From Stomorhina lunata (lineage: Eukaryota > Arthropoda > Insecta > Diptera > Rhiniidae), in NCBI GenBank assembly GCA_933228675.1, contig OW121740.1:130975799-131039798 (forward strand): 64,000 nt of DNA. Reading direction: 5' to 3'. Of this stretch, positions 1-11,628 are shown in pieces. The position numbers were made by a program, and so were the translations under genes. The notes under the pieces are model-generated. The model searched no databases, had not been told where the DNA came from, and worked only from the letters and a program-made list of their open reading frames with translations. Numbering within the stretch: position 1 is the first letter of the stretch; each line of letters opens with the position of its first letter.

Positions 1-239
1 AAAAGACAACTTTCATTAAAAAGCCAAAAGCTTCTAAGCAATTACTTCCTAGCGGATCTCAACTGATCTTAAAGTTGTGTTATTCGACGTTGCGCGTTCT
101 TTGGCTTACCTTTTCAGCAAATAACAACCCTGAAAAGTACTGCCTAATATCAGTCTCCAATGTTTTAGGGAGTATGGTAAACCACTAACTCTTGGAATCT
201 AACAACCTATGGATTTTCTAGAAGACGCTCTTCAGAAAA

Positions 240-930
240 CCTGCTACCTTTTCTATTGGAAAAATGGTGTCATTCAAAACGCCGTTTTGGCGAAAGTAAA
301 GTTGTGACTATATTTGCAAGTGTGTAACGGATTACTTCCAACAAGACGTATTTCTTTTGGGGTCGGTAAGAACTTCAATCGCTATATATCGAGCGTCATC
401 AGAGATCGCACTATAAAAATTCTTATAATTCAGCGGCACCGCAAAGCTTCGTTCTTTCTCCTGCTTAACTTCCAATCCTATCTACTATTTTGCAGATGAC
501 AGTAGCATTTGCAATTCGTATTCATTAATAGTTCATGATTTGGAAACAATCTCAGAATGGGGTCGTGCAAATAGAGTCGGTTTTAATTCGCGGAAAATTT
601 AATGTTGTATGCATAAACGCGTGGAAGATCATGTTACTTTATCTGGAATGACAATTTAAAACGATCTAACCACATTTTTCAAATGTCGAAAGAAGCTTTC
701 AAGTGCCTCATTTTTCTAGAACAGTGTAAAAGATACTTTAATTCATCTGACCTCCTTACTATTTGTACCTCCTTCATATGACCTATCCAACAGAATAAAA
801 AGTCTTCAAGGAGGGGCAAGAGAATGTGGATTAACGAATAAACAAGCCAAGTTTAATCAGCTGCAAGTAAAGGCAATATGAACACCTTATACAATATATA
901 AAGGGCGTTGTATGTGCAAACATACATCAA
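240..930 (+). pseudogene. Decayed jockey-type non-LTR reverse transcriptase fragment
   Basis: Broken reading frames on the plus strand translate to pieces typical of a jockey-clade reverse transcriptase. A degenerate version of the GVPQGSVLSP block lies near 440-470. It is followed by a catalytic YFADDSS-like box near 490-515 and then by LETISEWGRANRVGFN. Several stops and frameshifts separate the pieces, so this is a dead copy. The family call rests on motif order only; the clade is inference. Confidence 0.6.
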
Positions 931-1194
931 CAGTCCCATCTTGACTAGTAGTGGAACTCTTTCTTCAACTCAAGATAAACCATTAATACTTTGAATGGAA
1001 CACTTCACCACTGATGGAAGTGCATAATGAAACCAACCATAATAGAATATTCATTGGAGTTTCAGACAATCGACAAACAATACAAGAAGTGAATGACGCC
1101 ATTAATAGTCGTAAACGCAATTTAATCTACACTCGAGCGAAAATCAGTTTCGGTTGATCAAATCAACACAGTAGTAGAATTAGAGGTATGTATA

Positions 1195-1580
1195 GAATTC
1201 CGCCTTCGACCGTGTGAAAAATGTCAACGAAAATTCTAAACTTTTTCAGGCAATGTAAGCGCTGTATTTAATAGGCACCCTTAAAAAAACTCGAGGACTT
1301 AAAATCCACCGATAACGTATCTACTAACGTGTCTACTAAGCCAAGGCTCAGGTCACCTTCAAGAAAATACTGACACTATCTCTGTTAAATATCGGGAAGC
1401 TGATCTAAAAATAGAATTTCAAGATAAAGATTATGCCTGGCGGCTATGGCGCAAGCCCTTCCCCACATAAATGTGGATAACGAGGTTATTGGACATGTTA
1501 ATACCATAAAATTTCTAAGAAGTTTTGTATCTATAAAAGGTGGCACCGGCTAGAACATTGAATCATGTATTAATAACCTG
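1195..1580 (+). pseudogene. Degraded RTE-like retroposon fragment related to the copy at 33.3-34.3 kb
   Basis: The sequence parallels the better copy at 33480-33900. It shows an AFDRV-like box followed by a piece equivalent to TKIVNLIRQC, then a stretch matching the LEDLEYADDVCLLSQSSGHLQ region with internal loss, then the equivalent of HTSLWITGY. Many stops and a deletion between the blocks make it a pseudogene. The relationship is read directly by comparing the two loci in this window. Confidence 0.55.
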
Positions 1581-1599
1581 TGCTCTAACGAAATCAGGG

Positions 1600-3146
1600 A
1601 ACTCCTTCCCAAAACTGGAAGTATTTCAAATATAAAAGCTCATCCTTTCATGACAATAGACAGATCAATCGTTTATTAGTCTTACAGTTAGCAGGACTTC
1701 ACGATTTTCGCTGATAACTCTTTGAATATTGATTTCCAGGTATTCAATTGTTTGTGGTTTATCGACATAGACAACTCACCTAACATAAACCGAAAGAAAA
1801 TCAGAGGTGTCATATAAACCAATTTTATTGGTATTGTTGGTTTTGAAAACGACAAAAAAAATAAATGGGTGTAATGAATTCCAATATGATTGTATTTATG
1901 TTCGAACTACATTTTCTATTGGTTTTATGTGTCACAGAAACCAATTTTATTGGTTAAGTATTGGAAATAAACCAAGCAGCTTATAGAAAACAGATTTCGT
2001 TTTAAAATTGGTCTACCTATATAAAACAAAGGCTTTAGTGACCAGCGGGTGCCTTTTTCGATGTAAAGATGCACTAAGAACTTTTGAAAATTTGGCCTTG
2101 TGGGGGATAAAAAAGGGAAAATTCAGTAACAAAAATAACAGTTAGTTCTTTTTCGAAAATAGGGGGAGAAAAGAGGAAAAACATTTTTTGGTACTTTTTA
2201 ACTTTAACTTTTAAATAAAAAGATATGTTGAAAGAAATTAATTTTTATTTGAAAGATATGTGTAAAAAATTTACATAACGTTGGGATCGTGTAATAAGGT
2301 ACTTTATTTGTCTTTGGAATTAATGAACCATATCGACAAAAATATAAAAAATGGGAAAAATTGTAAGGCTAGGAAATTCTTCGTGTAAAGGTACTGGCGA
2401 AGCAAATGCATCTCAACATACTTTTTTTGCAATTTAACGCATATCGCATGTAAGTGACAATCGTCCTTTGATTGGCATTGATTTGTTTCTTGGTGTAGGT
2501 GGATTCAAATTTTTCCATTCCGCAATTTGGTCATTCTATTAAGTTTGGGTATAAAAGCTTCATTTGTCCAAATAGCGCCGTTTTCTTTATACCTACACCT
2601 ATACCACTAACATCGCAAAAAAACAGACAAATTTTCTTCAAATAACTTTCTTTATTAATTTTCATTTAATTTTTGATGTTTCCAAAACATTTTGAATGAA
2701 AAATAAACAATTAATTTGAAATCAAATTGACTTGGTTTTATGACACCAAATAAAAACAATATTGGTTTTCAAAACCGAGAAATTTAAAACCCGACTTGGT
2801 TTCTATCACACCCCTGAAAAATTCAATTAGATTAAATCACACGATCTTGGTGACTAATTATTTGGGCCATTAGGTCAAGTTTTTTGAGTAAATCAAGTGT
2901 TGCGACCGCACATGGGACCACAGATCAGCTAGATTACGAACAATTTCTGATTATGTTCATATAACGTTCACCATTGACATTCTGACCATTATCGTTTTTG
3001 ATGAAATATGGACCAATGACAGACGCTTTATAGCCTGGCAGAGTGGATATATGATGTTCCGACAGAAGTTTGGTGATTCTCCTCACTCCAAATGCGACAA
3101 TTTTGATTATGTATACTTTAATTTTTGAAATAAAAATCAACATCCA
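1600..3146 (-). pseudogene. Mariner-like transposase remnant, split by an inserted 1 kb element
   Basis: On the minus strand 3146-2817 reads, in broken frames, GYKASVIGPYFIKNDNGQNV, a decayed DGATCH-like stretch, and NGPNN*SPRSCDLI. These correspond to the blocks around the second and third catalytic acids of a mariner-type DDE/D transposase (family pattern NWPPRSCDLTPLD). The next expected residues resume on the other side of the inserted element, at 1801-1600, with VYVDKPQTIEYLE. The two halves are therefore one old gene interrupted by the TIR element at 1802-2816. Stops and frameshifts are frequent. The N-terminal part was not found. Confidence 0.65.
1802..2816. mobile_element. TIR element (about 1.0 kb, hAT-like termini) inside a mariner remnant
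   Basis: The left end reads CAGAGGTGTCATATAAACCA. The reverse complement of the right end reads CAGGGGTGTGATAGAAACCA. Further matching blocks follow inward on both arms (ATATTG or TATTGTTGG next to GGTTTTGAAAAC). CAGGGGTG-type ends resemble hAT elements. The flanks are A-rich and I cannot prove an 8-bp duplication. No open frame of note lies inside, so it is non-autonomous. Confidence 0.65.
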
Positions 3147-3412
3147 TATGTGCCTATTCGCCGAATTGGCGGCGGTGTAAGTCAGCTGTAAAATTGGTGG
3201 TCATACGAAGCAGTGATGCCAACTCAAACTTGTGACACTCCAACAATAAAATAACCGATAGTTCCAAACGGCTTTAGGGCAATTCTCAATTCCTATGCAA
3301 TTGTAAAAAGATTCAAAAATGTAAACACTTTTGCCAATATTTAGAAAATAATTGATCATTTTTAACTAAACTTTAAATGATCCAAAATATATTTCACAAA
3401 ACATTAGTATAT

Positions 3413-4194
3413 AACAAGTAAGAAAGCGCTATAGTCGGTCAAGCCGACCATACGATACCCTTCACCACTAAGGTCAAAGGTGTTATTTTTCCTGTATAAA
3501 GACTAATATTTGCTAAATTTTGCCATCATACAAACATTTTCTCAAAACGTATATATTCAACCTGTTTCCGTCATTTGGACTTATATGAGAGCTAGGGTCA
3601 AATGTGGACCGATTATCTCGAAATTTAGCAAATTGATTACAGTTGTTACAAAAATTATGTATGCAAAAAATAAACTCAAAATTTTCATTATCTTTAGATT
3701 TACGAGCGTTTTAGTGATTTTTTGTCTCATTTAGTGCGTTTTTGAAGAAGAGTTTGTATGGGAGCTATGGTCAAATGTGGACCGATTTCGATTTGAAATT
3801 TGGTACAGTGATTTAAGTTTACATAAGCAGTATCTGTTTTAAATTTCATGAAAAAATATTGAGATTTGTGGCCAATATAGCAATTCCGGGAAGTGGGACC
3901 TATGGGAGGTACCATAAATAATGGACCGATTTTGACCAATTTCAATAGCCATTATCAAAAAAATTATCTGTGCCAAATTTCATCAAATTATCTTTAGAAT
4001 TAGTTGTATTACAAGGTTTACATGGGGGTCCAACCAGCCAGACGGACGGACGGACATCGCTAAATCGACTCAGAAAGTGATTCTAAGTCTATTGGTATAC
4101 TAAAAGGTGGGTCTAAGACAAATATTTCTATGTGTTACAAACATCAGCACAAACCTATAATACCCTTTCCACCTATGGTGGTGAAGGGTATAAA
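3413..4194 (+). repeat. Dispersed hairpin-ended repeat R1, copy 1
   Basis: It begins with a TATAGTCGGTCAAGCC hairpin region and ends with a second hairpin (TACCCTTTCCACC / GGTGGTGAAGGGTA). The interior carries blocks found again at 6910-7665, 29680-30345 and 47690-48197. Examples are AATTCCGGGAAGTGGGACCT and the GACGGACGGACGGACATCGC block. No coding capacity is seen. The class is unassigned: both termini can fold, which would fit a foldback or MITE-like element, but a Helitron-like origin is not excluded. Confidence 0.7.
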
Positions 4195-4199
4195 CAGTC

Positions 4200-5620
4200 T
4201 CAAAATTGTATAAATTTATACGTTTGTTACATTAATTTGTATATCTAATTTATTTATTCATTACATTTTTCAAATATTTTGAAATCTTATCTTCTCATAT
4301 TCATTGTTTTCGCTTTACATATTACCCCAATCTACCTCAATCTACTGAAAATATTGCATTTAACCTTGTTTATTTATTTGAATATTTAAGTTATGTATCT
4401 CCACAAAAAACCATTAAAACCACTTGGATTACGATTGTAAGTCAAGGTTATCTAACTGAGATAAAAATGCAATGGCTTTCCTCGAAAATATTCCTCACGG
4501 GAGGTTAATTAGTGTGAGAAATGAATGAAAGCTGAACCGGTGCCAGATAAAATGCAACAAATGATTAAAATGTAAATCAATAATATTTTATAAAAAAAAT
4601 TTATATATTTCAAATATTTTTCTAGAACGCAAATTAATATTTTATGTTTTTTAATTCAAACCACTTTTCAATTCAAAGCAAATGTGGTCTACTTAAATTT
4701 CCAATCGATAGATCGAATTGTGAGAAAAATATGATTTTACTTTTGTTGCAACATCTGTATGATTGTTCTAAGTCGGAAAACAAATGCAATAGAAATAAAA
4801 AGTTATAATCACTAAAATAACATATGTAAGAAAACTTGTCTGCTTTAAAAACTCTAATCGCATTTAGTCCAAATAAACCATAAACCAAACCAATCTCCAC
4901 TTTAAGTGTAAGTTTTGAATTTCTTACTTTTGTTTGCAGAAATGAACGAAATAAGTTTAGGTCAGTCTGTCGACATTTGGTCTAGTTATTTTATAAAGTT
5001 TTAAGTTTTACGATTTTAAAAATATATACCAGAAATAGAATTCCAGTACGAACGGAGTACAGTGATGGATGTCTAAAGCAAAAGTGAAAATTAGAATTTC
5101 ATTTGAATTTTAATTTTTGTTTGTTTTTATACTCGTTTTTCTTTTACTATTTCTAGTTTAGTTTTTTTTTATTAATACAGGTCATAATGTTAAAATCATG
5201 TTAATTAATTTTTCTATTTATTGGTTACTTTTTTTGGCATTTGCTTTAAAAAAAATCATTAATTAAAAATGAATTAATGAATAAACGTGCAACTCCAAAC
5301 TCTCCTAAAGGGGTAAAAAGACTCACTTTCTTTTCCTAAACGAAGAATCTTGAATTACTAAAGAAATAATGAACAGTTTTCATGAGAAAATTTACGGGGC
5401 GGTGAATGTGGGAATATTTAATTTATACGGACAATTAACACTTAAATGAAAACAAAATATTATATTCCCATAAAATATGATTTATTTTAAATTTGAAACC
5501 AATTTGTGATGTCATAAATCTGAGACGATCTAGAAGACTTTTTAATTAAAGACAAATCATTTTTATTTCATGTGTCAAATTTTTTAGAAATGATCAAAAT
5601 TTGCAAAATTTCTAGATCAC
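4200..5620. other. AT-rich sequence without recognised features
   Basis: I see no supported gene, RNA or clear repeat structure here. Short open stretches (for example 4673-4900 minus) have no recognisable protein features. Confidence 0.4.
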
Positions 5621-5696
5621 TTGCAATCAGGGGCCGTAACTGTTATAACTTTTATCGTAAAAGTCAGAAAATAAAAGTTATTATTTGACTTTTATT

Positions 5697-6906
5697 CACC
5701 CTTATTCTACTTGGCGACGGCAACACAACACAATATCGCTTTTTGTCTTTTGTTGCATATCGGTATTCTAGTTGACAACATTGCCATTCATCGATAGCTG
5801 TTGACATATGATTGGTATTTTGTTAGCAAAATTGACGTCGCCGTTGCCTTTAATTGACTTCGATTTTGTCGTCGGCCATTTTAGTGTTGTGTTTGCCTTG
5901 TGTTACGTTAAAAAAAAAAATTAAAGTTTAATTTTGGCGGTTTGTTATTTTTTTACTTACACCTATTGTTTAAATAATGGAAATTAAAATCACAAATCCG
6001 TCCCAGTTTGCAAAGCTTGTAGAGGAACTCGAAAAGAATCCACCACTAGCTAGAGGATTTCGTAGAGGCACTACTCCTAGCAATTTTAAGGAGCAGTGGG
6101 AGAATGTTGCGACTGTTTTAAATTCGCTTGGTCCACCAACTAGAAATGGTGATGGATGGCAAAAGGTGAGATAAAGACCATGTTTTAAAATAAATTTTTT
6201 GACAAGCCTGCTTCCTTTACAGATTTGGAGGGACTTGAAGTTCAAAGTAAAAAAAAAAATTTCCACAAATAGAGCAGAGAGCAAAGCAACTGGCGGTGGT
6301 GTCTTTAAGCAGACTCAACTAAGACCCTTAGAGGAAGCTGTGGCGAACCTGCTGCAGTTTGAAAAACAATTAAATCCCGAGGGTGCAGTTCAAGGAGGTA
6401 CAAATACTGAAGAAAGTCTTAATTTTTACTTATTGGATTGTCTCGAAATGGTAAGTCAATTTTCCTCAATATGTTAATTTATTTACGGTCCATTCATTTA
6501 TTACTGATTACAGGAAAGTTCACCCACCACCAGTAGCAATGCTGCTGAACCGTTTTCATCAATGCCATCGGCGCCATCATCCTCGATAGTATCATCGACA
6601 CCAACAGTGTTGGCTGCATCAACAGCATCAGCACCATCAACCTCACTTGAGTCCGAATCAGTAAGGAAAAACATTTTGATATAAATTTTACTTTTTTTAT
6701 AATTTTAATTTTATACCGCACTTAAAAAAAACAAACAAAATGTATCAGCATTAGAGATGTGTCTTGTATTGCATTGCCATTATCGATAAACAGACAATGT
6801 CACCATTGCACTGATAGGAAATACCATTTTAGTATTGATGTTGTCTTAAATTGCTGTTGCCTTAAAATTGTCATTGATATTGCCGACGCCAAGTAGAATA
6901 AGGGTG
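5697..6906 (+). mobile_element. TIR element (1.2 kb) carrying a Myb/SANT-like gene, Harbinger-type candidate
   Basis: The termini are near-perfect inverted repeats of about 27 bp beginning CACCCTTATTCTACTTGGCG; one mismatch is visible. ATT flanks both ends, which fits a 3-bp target duplication. Similar subterminal blocks with ATCGATA lie near 5790 and 6785. Inside is an intron-containing Myb/SANT-like gene and no transposase. Harbinger elements encode a Myb-like protein beside a DDE nuclease and make 3-bp duplications. This copy could be an internally deleted derivative, but the superfamily is inference. Confidence 0.65.
5977..6684 (+). CDS. Myb/SANT-like DNA-binding protein (zeste-like Myb_DNA-bind_5 type), transposon-borne
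   Basis: Three exons join in phase: 5977-6165 (63 codons), 6223-6450 (76 codons) and 6514-6660 (49 codons), with GTGAG..CAG and GTAAG..CAG introns. The N-terminal half (about residues 1-95) has the tryptophan-spaced pattern of Myb/SANT-like DNA-binding domains: FKEQWENVATVLNS, then GDGWQKIWRDLKFKVKKKI, then RAESKATGGG. These resemble the regulatory protein zeste family. The third exon is Ser/Pro/Thr/Ala-rich and ends at a GTAAGG donor. Without further splicing, translation would stop at 6682-6684, giving about 195 aa. It sits inside the 5697-6906 TIR element, so it is probably the accessory DNA-binding protein of a transposon and not a host gene. No frameshift is visible in the exons. Confidence 0.6.
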
Positions 6907-6909
6907 ATT

Positions 6910-7665
6910 ATACCCTTCACCACCATAGGTGGAAAGGGTATTGTAAGTTAGGGCTGATGTATGTAACGCAAAGAAATATTTGTCTTAGACCCACCTTTTG
7001 GTATACCAATAGGCTTAGAATCACTTTCTGAATCGATTTAGTGATGTCAGCCCATCCGTCTAGCTGGACGGCTGGCTGGACCCCCATTTAAACCATGTAA
7101 TCAAAGTACAGGTCGCAATTCTAAACATAATTTGATGAAATTCGGCACATATAATTTTTTTGATTTATGGTACCTCCCATAGGTCCCACTTCCCGGAATT
7201 GATATATTGACCACAAATATCAATATTTTTTCACGAAATTAAAAAAAAATACTGCTTATGTAAAATCACTGTACCAAATTTGACCCTAGCTCTCATTTAA
7301 CCCCTTGGCGTATCAATCTGCGCAACGAAGTTCGCTTTCAACTGTTCACACACAAGTTGCACTAAACAAACCTGACTCGCAAAACGAGTCAGGCTCGTGA
7401 TAATCATGTTAGGCACATAAATAGTACCACGAGTCGGACTCGTGATAATCATGTTAGGTACAGAAATTGTACCACGAATCAGACTCGTGGAAATACGTTA
7501 AGGGGTTAAGTCAAAATGATGAAAAAAGCATAAAAATAAAAATTTTGAGAAAATGTTTGTATGATGGCAAAATTGATCAAATATTTGTCTTTATACAGGA
7601 AAAAAACACCTTTGACCTTAGTGGTCAAAGTGCTATAGTCGGGCTTGACCGACTATAGCACTTTC
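6910..7665 (-). repeat. Dispersed hairpin-ended repeat R1, copy 2 (reverse orientation)
   Basis: Same family as 3413-4194, reversed. Its right end forms a perfect 16-bp hairpin (stems 7627-7642 and 7649-7664, 6-nt loop). The left end has the TACCCTTCACCACC / GGTGGAAAGGGTA hairpin. A 205-bp MITE is inserted at 7301-7505. Confidence 0.7.
7301..7505. mobile_element. piggyBac-type MITE, TTAA target site
   Basis: The element is flanked by TTAA at 7297-7300 and 7506-7509. It begins CCCCTTGGCGTAT, and its other end reads inward as CCCCTTAACGTAT. TTAA duplication and CCC-starting inverted ends are hallmarks of piggyBac-type elements. The interior has direct repeats of about 50 bp containing GACTCGTGATAATCATGTTA and a short palindrome CCTGACTCG/CGAGTCAGG near 7370. 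It has no coding capacity. Confidence 0.75.
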
Positions 7666-8339
7666 TTACTGGTTTTTTCGATAAAAAGTAACAGATATTT
7701 TTGACTTTTATTTTTTTCAAGCAAAAATAAAAATTATTTTTTCAAGCAAAAATAAAAATTATTTTTTCAAGCAAAAATAAAAATTATTTTTTTAAGAAAA
7801 AATAACAGTTATTTTTATTTTACTTTTTCGAGCAGAAATAAAAGTTATTTTTGTTTAAATTCATGATAAATTCATTATATTTATTAAAAAGTTTTTTCAA
7901 ACAAAGAAAATTTTTCAGTGAAAATAATTTGCATTTGCTCAAAAATTAATAGTGTTGAGTTTTGAAATCTAAATTGGTTTTAAAAAGACAAAAATAACTT
8001 TTATCTCAGCTCGAAAAAATAAATGTAAAAAAATAACTTTTATTTCTGCTCGAAAAAATAACTCGAAAATAACTGTTATTTGTGCTCGAAAAAATAAAAG
8101 TTAAAAAATAACTTTAATGTTTGCTCGAAAAAATAAAAGTTAAAAATAACTGTTATTTTTGCTCAAAAATAATCAAAATCAAAAAAGAACTGTTATAAAA
8201 ATCAGATTTTTAAAAACATCGCATTTTATTAAAATTTGGTCCAAGGCTATCAAAATGGTATACTTGGTTTTATTCTCCGACATTTCCTTGAGGTAGCTTT
8301 TTTTAATTAAAAATTAAAAAATAACAGTTAATGCTTGTA

Positions 8340-9867
8340 ATCGATTTTCTTAACATTTTATATATCAACAATGGCCAACAAGTATAAGTTTCAAATATAA
8401 GATGAAGTATAAAGTAAGACATGATTTTCTCAATATATTCTTTTTACCTGTCTTTGTTTGTGTATCATTGATTTAAGACCGATGCCATTGTAAAGATTAT
8501 ATTTAAAGAGAGTTCCAAATAAAATTTTGGTTGCATTAAGTTAAATAAAACTCAAACCAAAGATTCTATAATATAAAGATGTTGGTCGTTTTGAAAAGTC
8601 CCACAAAAAAGAAAGTATATTGCTTTAGCAATAATTCGAAAACACCTAATACAGACTCCCGGTATAATTTTTATACACACATTCTAAAAACATCTTAAAC
8701 TACTTCAAGTCCCTTCTTCAAATCTCCGTAAAAAGCAATAAAATTCTTCTATTGAATTAATAAAATGAAATAAATTATGTAAACAATTCATAAACATGAG
8801 AACCGAATGATACATGATAAACAATTTCAATCACATCTCAAAATCTCAAATATACAGAATTCTAGAACATTTGGGGTTTAATATTCTATAGCTTTAATTT
8901 ACTGTGGTTAAATCAGAGATCGCTGATTTATTCAAAACATAAACAAATACAAATTCACGTAATGTGAAGACAATACACGTACGTTGTAAAAATAGAAACA
9001 TACACTGTGAGAAAAAGTTTAGAATTAGTTTGAATATGTACCTTTAAAATGTAATTTAGAACTATTTCAGTGCCTAATAGAACTATTATTTCAATGACGT
9101 TTTTAAAATGTGTTCAAAATATTGCATATGCTATAATATCAATCGTGATAAGGAGAAATATTTAGTATAAACAATAAAGTATAATTAAGTTACCGAATAT
9201 GAAATGAATTAGAAAATTTTGTTTAATATTTCATACCGTCTCATTTATCTTGGAAAATTTAAAATGTTTTATTTATAAACAAAAATTACTAAGACTTTAT
9301 AATCTAATCTTATTATCTTAAAAAGCTTTATCATTTTTTGAGTGTACTTGGGTGTATTTTTATTAAATAAATAAATAAACAAAATTAACATCGACTCATT
9401 TGTAATTGTAATAAGAGGCAATCGAAGTAAACAAATAATTTATTGTTCAATTTACAAGTTGTCGTATTAAATATATAAATTGTTGTAAAAATTAGTTTCA
9501 GATGCAAAATATGACACATAAGTAGTTTTATACAATTTTTCTGAATTGTGTGGTTGCTATGAAAGCCAAGCTTTGGGTAAATTTTGTTGGTCACGAAAGG
9601 GTTAATATTTATCGTTTTTGTGATCTTTATTATTAACTAAATAGTTTTTTAGAGAGCTTAACAAAAGAAATATTGTTTGAACCACAGAAAGAGCTTAGAT
9701 ATTCCTAAAAAATAAAAATTTGCTCAAAAATTGCTTTTGACCCCGTTAACGCAAGGGTTTAACATCTCCAATTCTGGTAAAACTATATTCACTGATTTTA
9801 CATGGTGTTACGAAAAATCAATAAATATATTTTTGCTAAAAATGTAAACAAATTACAAACGAAAAAA

Positions 9868-9898
<31 letters not shown>

Positions 9899-10490
9899 AT
9901 AACATTATTAATATTTTTTTTAATTTCTCAAAAAAAGCTACTTTTCTCGAAATTTTTTGACTTTAAGTCACAGGTGCGGGAATACGGGATAAGAATATTG
10001 ACCCAATATTTTTGCGTTTTTATAATACATTCGTAATAAAGCACTGGAGTTCGAATTGCAAATTATAAAATTGTTTTAAAAATATAAAAAGGTCATTTTG
10101 CAAATAACTTAAAAAAATCAAAATTTTGCGTCATCAAGGATAATATGCATTTAAGAACCAATTTTAACAAAATTTTATATTTTGGTATCAATACTATTTA
10201 ATAGTAGAAAAAATATAAATCTAGCATTTTTTGAGGTATATTTGTCTTTGTAAATCATCAAGGACATGAAATTCGAGTAAAAAACTCTATAACTCTAAAA
10301 CAGTTTAAGCAGTTTACAGACCATATACTTCAAAATAAAGCTTGCTAGGTCTATATAACAAATCAATGTTCACTTTTTTTTAAAAGTCAGCTGAAACAGT
10401 TTCAATCTGACCAAATGATACGCCTCGAAATTAAAAAAAAATAATTTTTTCATACAAAAAAAAAAACAGCCTAAACGAAATTTTGCAAAC
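8340..10490. other. AT-rich sequence; small MITE fragment and poly(A) tract only
   Basis: The stretch CTATAATATAAAGATGTTG near 8572 is the terminus of the MITE seen complete at 30538-30754. An A-rich homopolymer-like run lies near 9868-9898. Nothing else is supported. Confidence 0.4.
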
Positions 10491-10676
10491 AGAAGCAAAA
10501 CATTTAAAAGTTTACCCTCGAACTGTTTCAAATACCATTAAGCGGTTGAAAGAAACCCTGGAATAGGTCCAACGAATCCTGAATTAGGTCCAAGGAATAT
10601 TGTTACGGCAAAATAAGACAAACTCTTTGGAAAAGCACATAAAACTTTGATGAAAAAAGTAACTCGTATGATGAAA

Positions 10677-11628
10677 TGGGACCGTAACTGTTATAACATT
10701 TATTGTAAAAGTCAGAAAATAAAAGTTTTTTTTGACTTTTACTTTTTCGAACATAAATAAGTCATTTTTTGACTTTTATTTTTTCGATAAAAAAAATAAC
10801 AGTTACTTTTGATTTTTATTTTTTTGATAAAAAAAAATAACAGTTATTTTTGACTTTTATTTTTTTGAGCTAAAAATTCTTCTTCTGTTATCCTTGACTC
10901 CCAGTGGAACATAGGGCCTCAATATTATTGGTTTTATTCATCAGGATGTTCTTGCACAGATTAGGCACCTCCAGAATCCTTGTGCCAGCTGCCGTAGAAG
11001 GAGGATTTCTCGCTTAATTACTCCTTGGAGTAGTATATTCTAGAATGTTGTTTCTTTCCATGCTTAAAACATCGTAAGTTCTAAGTCGATGGATGATGAG
11101 TCCAAAGACAAGAACCACGTTTGTAAAGCGAGCCGCTCGATTCGAGACAGACGCCCGCTTGCAGCCGCAACTAACATGTTGAACAGACGCTACAGTTTTG
11201 TACTTTACCAAGTACAATTATCTTAGATCCTTAGACCAAACACGTCGGAATGGCTCTAAGATAACTCCCCCTCACGTTAGCCCTGACCTAGAATCCCGCT
11301 CGGGTTGTTTACCGAATCTTCAACTAGGTTGCTCAGGTTTCCAGGATGTACCACGAGGAGGTGTGAGTTGGAATTGAATACAGTTATTACCTGTTAGCCG
11401 GAAACAACTGCATCCCATTTATATATAAAGTTATAAAATAACTTTTATTTTTGCTCGAAAAAATAAAAATCAAAAAATAACTGTTATTTTTTTTTTTTTT
11501 TTTCTAAAAAATAAAAATCAGATTCGCAAGACTATCAAAATGGTATACTTGGTTTTATTCTCCGACATTTCATTGAGGTTGCTATTTTTAATCAAAAATT
11601 CAAAAATAACAATTATTTTCGGTCCCTG
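10677..11628. mobile_element. hAT-like TIR element nested in a Tc1 copy and itself carrying a retroposon fragment
   Basis: The ends are GGGACCGTAACTGTTAT and, inverted, CAGGGACCGAAAATAAT. It has the same AATAACTGTTATTTTTG-type interior as 5628-8335. Joining the flanks (GATGAAAT and GCTCTAATAG) restores alignment to other Tc1 copies, which confirms insertion; I see no clear target duplication. A retroposon fragment of about 540 bp (10873-11412) interrupts its interior. Confidence 0.6.
10873..11412 (-). mobile_element. RTE-type retroposon fragment with 3' terminal signature
   Basis: Read on the minus strand it ends with GAGGCCCTATGTTCCACTGG, then GGAGTCAAGGATAACAGAAG. The same terminal motif occurs near 34650-34700, 50370-50400 and, split, 60790/62110. 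The upstream part contains GC-richer sequence (11090-11200) unlike its surroundings. It is internally deleted, since no reverse transcriptase blocks are present. Confidence 0.45.

Larger units (their letters stand above)
5628..8335. mobile_element. hAT-like TIR element with AT-rich inverted interior, host of several nested insertions
   Basis: The left end CAGGGGCCGTAACTGTTAT matches the left and right ends of the element at 10677-11628 (CAGGGACCG type). The interior on both sides of the insertions consists of blocks such as AATAACTGTTATTTTTGCTC in both orientations. The right part (8235-8300) shares the segment TGGTATACTTGGTTTTATTC with the 11.5 kb copy, but the extreme right terminus is decayed. 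The elements at 5697-6906 and 6910-7665 are inserted in it. Confidence 0.6.

Noticed and set aside
314..499. 61-codon frame as a small gene
   Set aside because: It overlaps the decayed reverse transcriptase in another phase.
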